Below, piece after piece: positions 32,889 to 41,947 of a stretch of 62,499 nt of DNA (position 1 is its first letter; each line of letters opens with the position of its first letter). The notes under the pieces were generated by a model, which had not been told where the DNA came from, did not search any database, and worked only from the letters and a program-made list of their open reading frames with translations. Source of the DNA: an uncultured Bacteroidales bacterium (GTDB taxonomy: Bacteria > Bacteroidota > Bacteroidia > Bacteroidales > Paludibacteraceae); the NCBI GenBank assembly GCA_902785605.1, contig CACZZL010000016.1:1-62499 (forward strand). The letters run 5' to 3'. A program made the position numbers and the translations under genes.

Positions 32889-34352
32889 TCAACAATATCG
32901 TTTTACGATCTCATGGTCGTCAAAATGGTGCTTGACACCCTTGATGATCTGATAGTCCTCGTGTCCCTTGCCGGCCACCAGGATCACATCGCCTTTCTGC
33001 GCCAGCGTGCAAGCCGTCTGGATCGCTGCCGCACGGTCTTCGATCACCAGCGTGCTGCGCAATTCCTCTTCGGTCAGACCGTCCGTCATGTCCTTGATAA
33101 TATCCTGCGGCTCCTCGTCCCGCGGGTTGTCGCTGGTCAGAATGAGCTGCTCACTGCCGCGTTTGGCGATCTGGGCCATCATCGGACGTTTGCCCTTATC
33201 GCGGTTGCCGCCACAACCGACTACCGTAATGAGCTTACTGCCTTCTTTCTTGATCTCGCGGATAGTCTGAATCACATTATCCACCGCGTCGGGCGTATGG
33301 GCGTAGTCCACAATAGCTGTCCAGCCTTTGGCGCTGTGGATTGTCTCGAAGCGTCCGTTCACCGGCTTGAGCGTACTCAGTATCCGCAGCACGTCCAACT
33401 CCTCAAAACCCAGACACAGCGCCGCACCGTAGATACAGAGCAGGTTGCTCACGTTGAACCGGCCTACGAGCGGCACGAACACCTCTTTGCCGTTGATACT
33501 CAGCATCATCCCGTCGAACCCTTCCTCTAAGATCTGCGCTTTGTAATCCGCCAACGCACGGGTAGAGTAGGTGTGCACCGTCGCCTTGCAGTTCTGCGTC
33601 ATCACGAGTCCGTTCTTATCATCTTTATTGGTAACGGCAAACGCACTCTTCTTCAGTCCGTCGAACAGCCTTCTCTTGGTGTCTCGGTAGTTATCGAAGG
33701 TCTTGTGGTAGTCGATATGATCGCGTGTGAGGTTGGTGAACAGCGCCCCGTCAAAATCCAAACCCGCAATGCGCTCCTGCGCAATCGAGTGACTGCTCAC
33801 CTCCATGAACGCGTACGCACAACCCGCATCCACCATTCGCCGTAACAACCCGTTTAACTCGATCGCATCAGGGGTGGTGTGCGTAGCCGGCACCGCTTCG
33901 TCCTCGATATAGTTGACCACGGTGGACAGCAGTCCGGCCTTGTGCCCTAACGCGCGCACGAGTTTATATAACAAGGTCGCGATCGTCGTCTTGCCGTTCG
34001 TACCCGTCACACCGACCAGCGTCAACTGCTTACTCGGCTCACCGAACCATCGGCTCGCCAGCAGTCCCAAGGCCTTGTCCGTGTTCTCGACCAGGATAAA
34101 GGTTACGGGTGAGGGGTTACGGGTTACGGGGGAAGGCAGATACTCCCTGTCAGAGAGAACCACCGCTGCCGCGCCTTTGGCGACACAACCATCAATGAAC
34201 GTGTGTCCATCTACTGCTGTGCCGACCTGGGCGACAAACAAGTCGCCTTCGCCAATCTTACGACTGTCGAAATGCAGACTTTTAATCTCTTTGTCCGTAC
34301 TGCCGACTACCTCAATCGGCTCAATAACAGCTAATAATTCGCTTAGTATCAT
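32889..34352 (-). CDS. murE: UDP-N-acetylmuramoyl-L-alanyl-D-glutamate--2,6-diaminopimelate ligase
   Basis: A 487-residue Mur ligase. ATP loop VGVTGTNGKTTIATLLYKLV. The DNPRDEEP motif marks specificity for meso-diaminopimelate rather than lysine. A heptad repeat block (34101-34133) codes LPSPVTRNPSPVTF near residues 75-90, in the UDP-binding domain. The same 30 bp occur inverted in mazG. It lies between ftsI and mraY in the dcw cluster. Confidence 0.95.
   Translation of the reverse strand: MILSELLAVIEPIEVVGSTDKEIKSLHFDSRKIGEGDLFVAQVGTAVDGHTFIDGCVAKGAAAVVLSDREYLPSPVTRNPSPVTFILVENTDKALGLLASRWFGEPSKQLTLVGVTGTNGKTTIATLLYKLVRALGHKAGLLSTVVNYIEDEAVPATHTTPDAIELNGLLRRMVDAGCAYAFMEVSSHSIAQERIAGLDFDGALFTNLTRDHIDYHKTFDNYRDTKRRLFDGLKKSAFAVTNKDDKNGLVMTQNCKATVHTYSTRALADYKAQILEEGFDGMMLSINGKEVFVPLVGRFNVSNLLCIYGAALCLGFEELDVLRILSTLKPVNGRFETIHSAKGWTAIVDYAHTPDAVDNVIQTIREIKKEGSKLITVVGCGGNRDKGKRPMMAQIAKRGSEQLILTSDNPRDEEPQDIIKDMTDGLTEEELRSTLVIEDRAAAIQTACTLAQKGDVILVAGKGHEDYQIIKGVKHHFDDHEIVKRYC
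34101..34133 (-). repeat. Heptad repeat block inside murE
   Basis: Plus strand GGTTACG, GGTGAGG, GGTTACG, GGTTACG, GG. Bases 34101-34130 are identical to the reverse complement of 50445-50474 in mazG. Confidence 0.95.
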
Positions 34353-34357
34353 AGTAC

Positions 34358-36151
34358 TTATCGTTTATCCAATACCCGTTCACCTTTCTTCCAGATGTAA
34401 CATCCCGTATACGCCATCGTCTTCTCGGCGATCACACGCACCAGACTGCCGCAGTCCATTCCGGCATCGTACGGGTACTGCGGATCCTCGATCATACAGA
34501 TGCAGGTATAACGCGGGTTCTCCTCCGGGAAATAGCCGACAAACGTCATGCGGTGATGCTTACCCGAGTAGCCGTGCCCGGGAATATACAACTGTGCCGT
34601 ACCTGTCTTACCGGCAATCGAAACCAGGTTCGACTGCGCCTTCCGGCTCCATTGGCGTTTGGCTGCCGTGCCCAGGTGATCGTCCCATACGACATCATGC
34701 AGTGCGCTTTGGATATCGCGCAAGGTGCGTTTGCCGCAGATAGACGACTTGACCACTTGCGGACGGAAGGTCTTCACGTTCTCGCCGTTCTGCTGAATAG
34801 CCGTCACCAGCATAGGCCGCATCATCTTGCCGTTATTGGCCAGCGCGTTGTAGAACATCAGAATCTGCATCGGGCTCAACTCGACCGAGTAGCCGTAACT
34901 CATCTTACTCAGCGTCACCGTGTCGCGCGGTACATCAATACGCACCTTGTCCGCGCCCGGGATCTCACAGTACACGCTGTCCATCAACCCCATCTTCTCA
35001 ATGCGACGAACGAACTTCTTTGCCGAGCCTTCATAACTGCGGGTGATCAACTTAGCCAACGCAATGTTACTCGACACCGCCAAGGCCGACCGAACGGTCA
35101 GCACCGTGTCCATCGGGTGCGCGTCGGTATGTTTGACCGTGAAGTATTTCCAGGGCGTACGGCTGACACTGACCGTGTCGTCGATATCGATCTTGCCGTC
35201 ATCCAGAGCTGCTAACAGCGCAATCGTCTTGAACGTCGAACCCGGCTCTACACGTTGCACCGCATGGTTTTGCGCTTCGTAGTACTTACCGTCCTCGCCG
35301 CGGTCCAGATTCGCCACCGCGCGGATATAACCCGTCTGCGTCTCCATCAATATGCAGCAACCCCACTTGGCGTTCTTCTCGGTCACCTTAGCCAGCAGCG
35401 CATTCTCTACCATGTCCTGCAGGTTGGCATCGATCGTGGTCAACACGTCCAAGCCGTCTTTCGCCTCTTCGACCGTCACCGACTCGTACCGCCCGCCGAT
35501 CTTCTGAATATTACTCAACCCGTCTTCGCCGCGTAACTCCTCGTCGAATCGTTTCTCCAAACCCGAGTTGCCGTGACCGCCTTCGCCGTAGATGCCGCCG
35601 ATGGTGCGGCTGGCCAGTATACCGTACGGTTTGATGCGGCGGTGCTGGTCCTCAAAGAAAATACCGCTTTTGTACTTGCCTTTCTTGATCAGCGAGTTCT
35701 CCAGCAACGCTTGCCGCTGCAGGTAATTGATACGATGATCACATACCTTGAGTCGTTTCTCGCCCTTGAGGTACGCATGCACAATGCGCGTCTTGTATTC
35801 GGCTTGCGTGTGCTCGCCTACAATCGTCGCCAGGTCCTTGGCCAACGAATCGATATGGGCATGGAACAGCGCATCGTTCTTCTCGTGCAACGCGGGTACG
35901 CGCGTATCCATATACATATAATATTGCGGCATACTGCTGGCCAACAGACGACCGTTGCAGTCCAGTATGTTACCGCGTGTCGCCGCAATAGGCCGCACGG
36001 TCGGCACCTGTTTCTCGGCCACCTTGAGCCATTCGTCGCGCTCCACGGTCTGCACGTAGATGATCTTGCCCAATACGGCGAAGAAACCGATCAGGATGAA
36101 AATAAAAATGATGGCAAACCGCCAAACTGTGTTTCGTTGTTCGTCAGACAT
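34358..36151 (-). CDS. ftsI: Penicillin-binding protein 3 / FtsI-type transpeptidase
   Basis: A 597-residue class B PBP. One membrane anchor (residues 13-34), a pedestal domain (RPIAATRGNILDCNGRLLAS), then the transpeptidase with S305TFK, SSN in AVSSNIALAKL and KTG in SIAGKTGTAQLY. It crosslinks septal peptidoglycan with FtsW. It stops shortly after the transpeptidase domain (KTMAYTGCYIWKKGERVLDK), so there is no C-terminal PASTA domain, which many Bacteroidota FtsI/SpoVD proteins have. Confidence 0.95.
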   Translation of the reverse strand: MSDEQRNTVWRFAIIFIFILIGFFAVLGKIIYVQTVERDEWLKVAEKQVPTVRPIAATRGNILDCNGRLLASSMPQYYMYMDTRVPALHEKNDALFHAHIDSLAKDLATIVGEHTQAEYKTRIVHAYLKGEKRLKVCDHRINYLQRQALLENSLIKKGKYKSGIFFEDQHRRIKPYGILASRTIGGIYGEGGHGNSGLEKRFDEELRGEDGLSNIQKIGGRYESVTVEEAKDGLDVLTTIDANLQDMVENALLAKVTEKNAKWGCCILMETQTGYIRAVANLDRGEDGKYYEAQNHAVQRVEPGSTFKTIALLAALDDGKIDIDDTVSVSRTPWKYFTVKHTDAHPMDTVLTVRSALAVSSNIALAKLITRSYEGSAKKFVRRIEKMGLMDSVYCEIPGADKVRIDVPRDTVTLSKMSYGYSVELSPMQILMFYNALANNGKMMRPMLVTAIQQNGENVKTFRPQVVKSSICGKRTLRDIQSALHDVVWDDHLGTAAKRQWSRKAQSNLVSIAGKTGTAQLYIPGHGYSGKHHRMTFVGYFPEENPRYTCICMIEDPQYPYDAGMDCGSLVRVIAEKTMAYTGCYIWKKGERVLDKR

Positions 36152-36152
36152 C

Positions 36153-36470
36153 TTAGTTAAGGATTTTGGTAGGTGGTTTAGTGTTTTCTTGCAGCGTGCT
36201 GCCGTTCTCCTGCAGCGCTTTGATGATCTGGCTCTGCCGCGTGGTGTTGGTCAACTCGGCACTGATGGTCATGTACCGAAACTTGGCATCCAGCATCTCT
36301 TTCTTCGTATCCGTCAGACGGTGTTGCTGCTTGACCGCCTGATAGCCTGTCAGGATATACAGGAACACGAGCGCGACAATGAGCCCGATGAGCGGATACT
36401 GCTCTCGGATTCGTTTGCTGCGGAGCAGATCTCCGTTCAGCCAACTCTGTATGTCGTGCGCATCGGCCAT
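36153..36470 (-). CDS. ftsL: FtsL-like cell-division protein
   Basis: A 105-residue bitopic protein. A cytoplasmic start (MADAHDIQSWLNGDLLRSKR) is followed by one membrane segment (YPLIGLIVALVFLYILTGYQ) and a periplasmic coiled coil (KQQHRLTDTKKEMLDAKFRY, MTISAELTNTTRQ). The position between rsmH and ftsI, the size and the topology define FtsL in this phylum; sequence conservation is low. It is 1 bp from both neighbours. Confidence 0.85.
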   Translation of the reverse strand: MADAHDIQSWLNGDLLRSKRIREQYPLIGLIVALVFLYILTGYQAVKQQHRLTDTKKEMLDAKFRYMTISAELTNTTRQSQIIKALQENGSTLQENTKPPTKILN

Positions 36471-36471
36471 A

Positions 36472-37413
36472 TCATCCTTTCTTTTCGGCTACTCTCAATT
36501 TTGCGCTACGGCTGCGCGGGTTGCTTTCCACTTCCTCCGCGCAAGCCGTACGCCCCTTCTCTAGTATCGTAAACGGCGTCAGTATATTGCCGTAAAAATC
36601 TTTCTCTATCTCTCCTTCCAGGTTACCGCTCCTCAGGAAATTCTTCACCAACCGGTCTTCCAGCGAGTGGTACGTCAGTATCGCTATTCGTCCTCCGGGT
36701 TTGAGCAGATCCCGTGCTGCTACCAGCATCTCCCGTAGCGCACCCATCTCATCGTTCACCTCAATGCGCAGCGCCTGGAACAAACGCGCCAGATCTTTTT
36801 TGGCATTGGTTGGTATATCTAGTTCTCCTAGGTTCCCTAGGTTGCCTAGGCTTCCTAGTCTAACATTCAACGCTGCGGCAACCAGGTCCTCCGTGCGCTC
36901 AATCGGTTTCTGTGCGCGTGCCCGGCAGATGTTGCGTGCAATTCCGCGACCGTTCTTCAACTCGCCGTACAACCACAAGATCTGCGCCAACTCCTCTTCA
37001 CTGTATCCGTTTACGATATCTGCTGCCGTACGTTTGGCGGTCTGGTTCATGCGCATGTCCAACGGCGCACTGAACCGAAAACTGAATCCGCGCTCCGGGC
37101 AGTCGAAATGATGAAAACTAACTCCCAAATCGGCCAACAGACCGTCTATCTGCTCCACACCGTAGAAGTCCATCCAGTTGCGTAAGTACCGGAAATTACT
37201 GTGCACGAACGTCCACCGCTCATCCTCTATCGCGTTCTGCAGTGCATCCTTGTCCTGATCAAAAGAGTAGAGGTGTCCTGCGCCGGCTTCCAGGATGGCA
37301 CGACTATGTCCGCCGCCGCCGAACGTCACATCCACATAGACGCCCTCGGGCTTGATGTTCAAACCCTCGATCGTCTCGTTCAACATCGCCGGTATGTGGT
37401 ACACGTTGTCCAT
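36472..37413 (-). CDS. rsmH: 16S rRNA (cytosine-1402-N4)-methyltransferase
   Basis: A 313-residue SAM-dependent enzyme. Start YHIPAMLNETIEGLNIKPEG, SAM site YVDVTFGGGGHSRAIL, then LLADLGVSFHHFDCPERGFS and the end motif ILTYHSLEDRLVKNFLR. A 9-bp repeat block (36824-36860) codes LGSLGNLGNLGELDIP in the helical insertion domain. The start overlaps the mraZ stop (TGATG). Confidence 0.95.
   Translation of the reverse strand: MDNVYHIPAMLNETIEGLNIKPEGVYVDVTFGGGGHSRAILEAGAGHLYSFDQDKDALQNAIEDERWTFVHSNFRYLRNWMDFYGVEQIDGLLADLGVSFHHFDCPERGFSFRFSAPLDMRMNQTAKRTAADIVNGYSEEELAQILWLYGELKNGRGIARNICRARAQKPIERTEDLVAAALNVRLGSLGNLGNLGELDIPTNAKKDLARLFQALRIEVNDEMGALREMLVAARDLLKPGGRIAILTYHSLEDRLVKNFLRSGNLEGEIEKDFYGNILTPFTILEKGRTACAEEVESNPRSRSAKLRVAEKKG
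36824..36860 (-). repeat. 9-bp repeat block inside rsmH
   Basis: Units of CCTAGGTTC, CCTAGGTTG, CCTAGGCTT, CCTAG on the plus strand. It codes LGSLGNLGNLGEL. Same core as the repeats at 10055 and 10289. Confidence 0.85.
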
Positions 37414-37865
37414 CAGCTCTTCTTACTCATCTTGGCACGCAGACGTGCAGCCAACTCGGTTTGACTCAACTTCTTATTCGCAAACGTCTCCGGTGCCCAC
37501 AACGCAAAGCGGTTCAGCATGCCCACAAACAGCACGTCCTGCTGGGCACCGATGGTCTCCAGGTTCTTTTTCTGCAACAACACACGACCCTGGCCGTCCA
37601 TCTCCAGATACTCTGCATCGGCCATGAACTGCATCAGAATGAGCTGATCCTCCGGATCCCACTCGTCGAGCACTTGACGCATCTGCTCCACCTTCTCATT
37701 CCATACCTGCTCCGGGTAGAACATCAGACATTCATTGTCCGTGTCCCGACGCATCACAATACGCTTCGACTCGGCCTCTGCCAGAATCTTACGATAAGCT
37801 GCCGGTACGAAAATGCGTCCCTTCTCGTCCAGCCTTGCCTCAATATTTCCAATGAATGTTTGCAT
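37413..37865 (-). CDS. mraZ: Transcriptional regulator MraZ
   Basis: A 150-residue protein with two SpoVT/AbrB-like halves: FIGNIEARLDEKGRIFVPAA and DAEYLEMDGQGRVLLQKKNL, each with the DxxGR motif. It forms rings that bind repeats upstream of its own operon and controls the dcw genes. First gene of the cluster. Candidate binding repeats are at 37921-37935. Confidence 0.95.
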   Translation of the reverse strand: MQTFIGNIEARLDEKGRIFVPAAYRKILAEAESKRIVMRRDTDNECLMFYPEQVWNEKVEQMRQVLDEWDPEDQLILMQFMADAEYLEMDGQGRVLLQKKNLETIGAQQDVLFVGMLNRFALWAPETFANKKLSQTELAARLRAKMSKKS

Positions 37866-37894
37866 AATTCTCCACTTGTTATTGAAATTCGCTG

Positions 37895-37935
37895 CAAAGA
37901 TACAAAAAATTTTTCATATTCACCACATTTCCCCA
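37895..37935 (-). promoter_or_regulatory. mraZ promoter -7 box and candidate MraZ operator
   Basis: TATCTTTG (37902-37895) is the -7 box; the -33 box is poor. In that region lie TGGGG (37935-37931) and TGGTG (37925-37921), 5 bp apart, like the TGGGN-N5 direct repeats bound by MraZ in other bacteria. An operator over the -33 would allow autorepression. Confidence 0.5.
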
Positions 37936-37983
37936 CAAAAAAATTTATTAATTATTTTATTAACAGGTTTTCTACAATTACAC

Positions 37984-38024
37984 ACACAACAAAACTCGCA
38001 CAAATTCAGCGATTTGTGCGAGTT
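37984..38024 (-). terminator. Terminator after the C10 peptidase gene
   Basis: AACTCGCACAAAT and ATTTGTGCGAGTT form a perfect 13-bp stem with a 6-nt loop, followed on the minus strand by TTTTGTTG. Confidence 0.85.
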
Positions 38025-38065
38025 ATTAACAATTTAATAAAAACGTGGTGAAAAATGGAGGGCGA

Positions 38066-39136
38066 TTACATTTTCTGTCCTTGCACCGTATAACGAACGC
38101 CATTACGCTCGATGATTAACTGACCGTCTTGAATCAACTTGTGCACATTCGTCTCATCTGCTTCTACGGTTTCAATGTCCTGTGACGTGGGGTAGATGTA
38201 GTACACCATCTGCAGGTTGTAACCCGAGTAATTGTCTCCCCCCGGCTCTTGCAGGTTGGTCAGCAGACAGTAGCAGTTACCGACGCCTCCCCAGCCCCAA
38301 TTGACATGGTAGTAATACTCACCGTCCATCACCTTATAGCCGTCTATCACAAAGCAGTGACCCGTTTGGCCCATAGCCGGGAAACCGGCGAAGATAAGCG
38401 GGTGACCGGCTGCCAGTTCCGGACGTACTACGTCCTCACCCCAATAATAAATCGTCTCTTCCGGATTCGAACTGTTCAGCGTGCTGATGAACTGCACGTT
38501 CTTGCTGTAACCGAAGTTGTTCTTCAGCAGACCGTCCATCTTGGCCAGATTGGCACCGCTGCCGTCCTTGGAGTAGTTCATGCTCAGCGACGCACCGCAA
38601 ACCAGCATCAGCGTAGCAACCGCATCGGCCTGCTTAGTTGTGTACCCGTGCTGGTACTCCTCCAGCATGTTATTCCAATCAAACGGATAGTCCTCCAGGT
38701 TGATGGTTCGCGCACCGTCGTTACCACCGGTGTACGTGAACGTACCGGTTCCGTTAGCAGGATATTGGTAATAACGCATCACCTGAGCCATGGCCGTTGC
38801 TACACAACCGGTCACGGCACGACCGCCGTTCAGGTACGGACACTTATTGTTATACGGTGTGCCTTGGTCGTAATTGATATTGCCCAATAACGGCTCTACC
38901 GCATCGTCGCTGTCCGAGTACTCCATCACGAAGAACTCCTCTGCCGAAGCGCCTTGGGCAATCTGCTCCAGGGCACGCACGTAGCGGTCGAAGAAACTGC
39001 GCTGTTCAGGGGTGAAAGCAGCTGACTGCAGATCCGTATTCGGATCGTCGAAATAAACCGGTTGAAAAGGCTTTGCCTGACCGGTAATGCTGATGGCTGC
39101 CATCAGCAGGGCTGTGAACAAGTATTGAACTTTCAT
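38066..39136 (-). CDS. Secreted C10-family cysteine protease (streptopain-like) with C-terminal tag
   Basis: A 356-residue protein. Signal peptide 1-21. A prodomain-like part (about 22-85) is followed by the peptidase with catalytic C111 (VTGCVATAMAQVMRYY) and H260 (GQTGHCFVIDGYK), then HVNWGWGG. It ends DGQLIIERNGVRYTVQG plus QKM, the shared compact tag, so export to the surface by T9SS is likely. Relatives include SpeB and Porphyromonas PrtT. It lies 22 bp after the M6 protease gene, forming a two-gene protease operon. Confidence 0.9.
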   Translation of the reverse strand: MKVQYLFTALLMAAISITGQAKPFQPVYFDDPNTDLQSAAFTPEQRSFFDRYVRALEQIAQGASAEEFFVMEYSDSDDAVEPLLGNINYDQGTPYNNKCPYLNGGRAVTGCVATAMAQVMRYYQYPANGTGTFTYTGGNDGARTINLEDYPFDWNNMLEEYQHGYTTKQADAVATLMLVCGASLSMNYSKDGSGANLAKMDGLLKNNFGYSKNVQFISTLNSSNPEETIYYWGEDVVRPELAAGHPLIFAGFPAMGQTGHCFVIDGYKVMDGEYYYHVNWGWGGVGNCYCLLTNLQEPGGDNYSGYNLQMVYYIYPTSQDIETVEADETNVHKLIQDGQLIIERNGVRYTVQGQKM

Positions 39137-39158
39137 AGGCCAGTGTTTGTATGTTACG

Positions 39159-41939
39159 TTAGTAAGATAATATCTTCGCTTGTATATCTTTGCGGCTCAT
39201 TGAACCGGAGTAGTATTTTAGCAAGTACAATTCCCCGACGGGCAGCGCCGGCAGGCTGATGCGACCCGTACTATAGGCCGGACGAAGGCGTGCTAACAGT
39301 TCGCCCGTGGAACTGTAGATGGCAAGGAAATGTTGGCCGTCGGCCGCCTCGGGGAACACGACATCGAATTGTCCTTCGCCGGTACGGATCACCTCCAACT
39401 GCGGCTTGTCCGTCGCACTGCGCGTCCGAACGGCATACGGTTCGCACAACGGACTGTAATGCGGATCGCACCCTTTGGCCTCGTACGCCTGCATCGTGTA
39501 GTAATAGGTCGTCGCGGGCTCCAATTGACGGAACACGATCTCGTGCGTCGAACCGTCGATGTAATAGTCCTTCAACTTATACACGTACCGGATATCCCGG
39601 TCGAACACCGCGCTCCAGTTATCCACGGCCACGCCTCCGTTGCCGGCGGTGTGGGTGTAGACCAGACGGAACTGCCGCCATTGGCGCGTCGTGTCCAGCT
39701 CCACCGTCCGATAGACGTTCTTCGTCGTCCGCTGAATAGATAGCTTACCCGCTTTCTCCCATTCCTGCCCGTCTCTCGAGCCCAGCAGACTCAGTGTGCC
39801 TCCCGGCGTCTCTTCCGCACTGGTAGGCGTGTAGTTATTGCTGATCCACAAGATGATCGCCTTCGGCGCGTACAGGTACATCGGGGTCTGAATCAACTGA
39901 CCGGTTGTGGTGAACAGCACCGCATCACCGGACAACGACACTTGCGACTGCGCACGGACGAAATTGGCATCCCAGCCGTGCTCACGAATCGAATCCATCG
40001 AACCGAACTGATCAAACGTCTCCGTCTCTTCGCTCTCGCCTTCACTCACCGTGTACAGCATGTAGTAGAACTCCTCCGCGTCCTCTTGCGGTTCCCACAG
40101 GAGATTGAACGACGTGGACCCCAGGTTCGTCACCGTGTCAATGACCGGTGTTGTGATATACGTCGGCCGGGGCGAACGGCCCGCTAAGGTCGTCAGCGTA
40201 CCCGTCTTACCATCCGCAGTCTCGGCGGTCAGATACGCATAACTGTAACTGCAGTTCTGACGCGAAGGCAGGAACACCACCTGAATCGGCAGGCTGTAAG
40301 CACTGTCCGGTAGCACCCGGATCCATGCTGTGTCTTGGTTGCTGAACCACTGTACTCCCCGGTCCGGACTGAACCGGAAGGCCGCGGACGATACCGTCAG
40401 ACAGAGCGAGTCTTGGGTAATGCCCTGGATTCGCAGCACAGCTTGAGCCGTGTCGTACTGAACAGGCTGAGCGTCGTACGTCGTCTCGATAACCAACTCA
40501 TCGGTCTCGAACGACAGCATCTCGTCGGCCGAACCGCCTACCTGCATCGAGATACACAGGTCGCTTCGCTGACGAATCTGACGGAAGGCCAGGCTGTCCA
40601 GACTCTTGCCGTCGTTGAACGTCGGCACCCAGGACGTGCGCAGCGTCGAGCCGGGGAAAACATCGGCGGCCGTACTCTGGCTCGCCTGCTCATACCCCGC
40701 ACTCACGATATCAAAACCCAACGGACGCTCGTTATTGAACGTGTTGTAGTCCCAGTTCGTCTGGTTGAATGTGATGCGCGAAACGAGCAAACCCGGGGCG
40801 ACCAAGGCCTCCTTACCGGCATCCCATCCCACACACTGACGGTTCTCAATCAAAAAATACTCACTCGGGTTCGGCGAGGTCGGCTTCATATTATGCGGTG
40901 CGTCGGCAATCAGATATGCCGTGTTGGCACTCTCAATCGGCTCCAGCGTCCGCATACCCGATTCACAGATCTGCTCCGGCGTCAACCAGCCCATCACAAA
41001 CCGCTCAAAAGCCGTATACGAGGGCGGGGTAGAACCGTCGTTGTTGTAACTGCCCGAGCACATTACATCCCAAGTCCCGACCGTGTAGTTCTTGCCGTTA
41101 TCCGTGTCGTACAGGTCCGGCAGACCCAGCGCGTGACCGAACTCATGGCAGTACGTCCCGATACCCGCCTGCACCTTACCACCGCTGCTGCGGTACTCGG
41201 AGATCATCAGGTAGCCGCTCAGGTACTTGCCCTTGTAACTCTTACTGTTCGAGATCGCGCTGTAGTGCGGCCAGATCGTACGCTCTTCGCCGCCTTCCGC
41301 CTCGTTATAACCCGCTACCACAATGGACAGGTTATCCACCGTGCCGTCGTTGTCGTTGTCGTACAGACTGAAATCCACACCGGCATCCGCTGCCAACTGC
41401 GCCGCCTCGGTCACTAACTCCTTGGCGCGTATGTTATGGTTCGTCGCCACACCGCTGCTGTTGTACTTATTGGCGCCGTAGTACTCCATCTCATGACTCA
41501 GGTTATACGGTCCGAACACATCGTACTCCAGCAGCAACTGACCGTTCGAACTCGCTTCGTAATACGTGCGCACCGAACCCGTCGCATGCGGGTTACTGCC
41601 GCCGTTGCCGTTGAACAAATCATCGAACTGACCCACCGGATCCGCTATCGTGAAACTGAGGTCCGTGAAATTGACCAACACCACCGGAATCCGCACCGTG
41701 CCCTTTCGTGGTACATACGCACTGCGTAACTCCCGCTGCGGCGCTTTGAACGGACGGATCAACTCCTCATCTGCCTCCGGCTTATCGCCGTAGTACGACC
41801 AATGCTCGTCGCCGTGCAGCCACACTGTATCCATACGACCATCGGTCGTGATCCGAACAATCGGCTCACGACTCGCCGGAACAGCCAGCATACCCATGCT
41901 GAACACGGCAAACAAGATGATGGATACTACCTTACGCAT
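39159..41939 (-). CDS. Secreted M6-family metalloprotease (immune inhibitor A-like) with full T9SS-type CTD
   Basis: A 926-residue protein. Signal peptide 1-20. Zinc site H265-E-F-G-H269-ALGLPD, followed by DLYDTDNG. The central beta domains include a carbohydrate/jelly-roll-like part (FDQFGSMDSIREHGWDANFV) and a fibronectin-type part. The last about 75 residues (QHFLAIYSSTGELLARLRPA, then GRISLPALPVGELYLLKYY) look like a classic T9SS type A CTD, in contrast to the short tag of the other secreted proteins. M6 enzymes degrade host or dietary proteins. First gene of the protease pair. Confidence 0.9.
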   Translation of the reverse strand: MRKVVSIILFAVFSMGMLAVPASREPIVRITTDGRMDTVWLHGDEHWSYYGDKPEADEELIRPFKAPQRELRSAYVPRKGTVRIPVVLVNFTDLSFTIADPVGQFDDLFNGNGGSNPHATGSVRTYYEASSNGQLLLEYDVFGPYNLSHEMEYYGANKYNSSGVATNHNIRAKELVTEAAQLAADAGVDFSLYDNDNDGTVDNLSIVVAGYNEAEGGEERTIWPHYSAISNSKSYKGKYLSGYLMISEYRSSGGKVQAGIGTYCHEFGHALGLPDLYDTDNGKNYTVGTWDVMCSGSYNNDGSTPPSYTAFERFVMGWLTPEQICESGMRTLEPIESANTAYLIADAPHNMKPTSPNPSEYFLIENRQCVGWDAGKEALVAPGLLVSRITFNQTNWDYNTFNNERPLGFDIVSAGYEQASQSTAADVFPGSTLRTSWVPTFNDGKSLDSLAFRQIRQRSDLCISMQVGGSADEMLSFETDELVIETTYDAQPVQYDTAQAVLRIQGITQDSLCLTVSSAAFRFSPDRGVQWFSNQDTAWIRVLPDSAYSLPIQVVFLPSRQNCSYSYAYLTAETADGKTGTLTTLAGRSPRPTYITTPVIDTVTNLGSTSFNLLWEPQEDAEEFYYMLYTVSEGESEETETFDQFGSMDSIREHGWDANFVRAQSQVSLSGDAVLFTTTGQLIQTPMYLYAPKAIILWISNNYTPTSAEETPGGTLSLLGSRDGQEWEKAGKLSIQRTTKNVYRTVELDTTRQWRQFRLVYTHTAGNGGVAVDNWSAVFDRDIRYVYKLKDYYIDGSTHEIVFRQLEPATTYYYTMQAYEAKGCDPHYSPLCEPYAVRTRSATDKPQLEVIRTGEGQFDVVFPEAADGQHFLAIYSSTGELLARLRPAYSTGRISLPALPVGELYLLKYYSGSMSRKDIQAKILSY

Positions 41940-41947
41940 TTCGGCTG

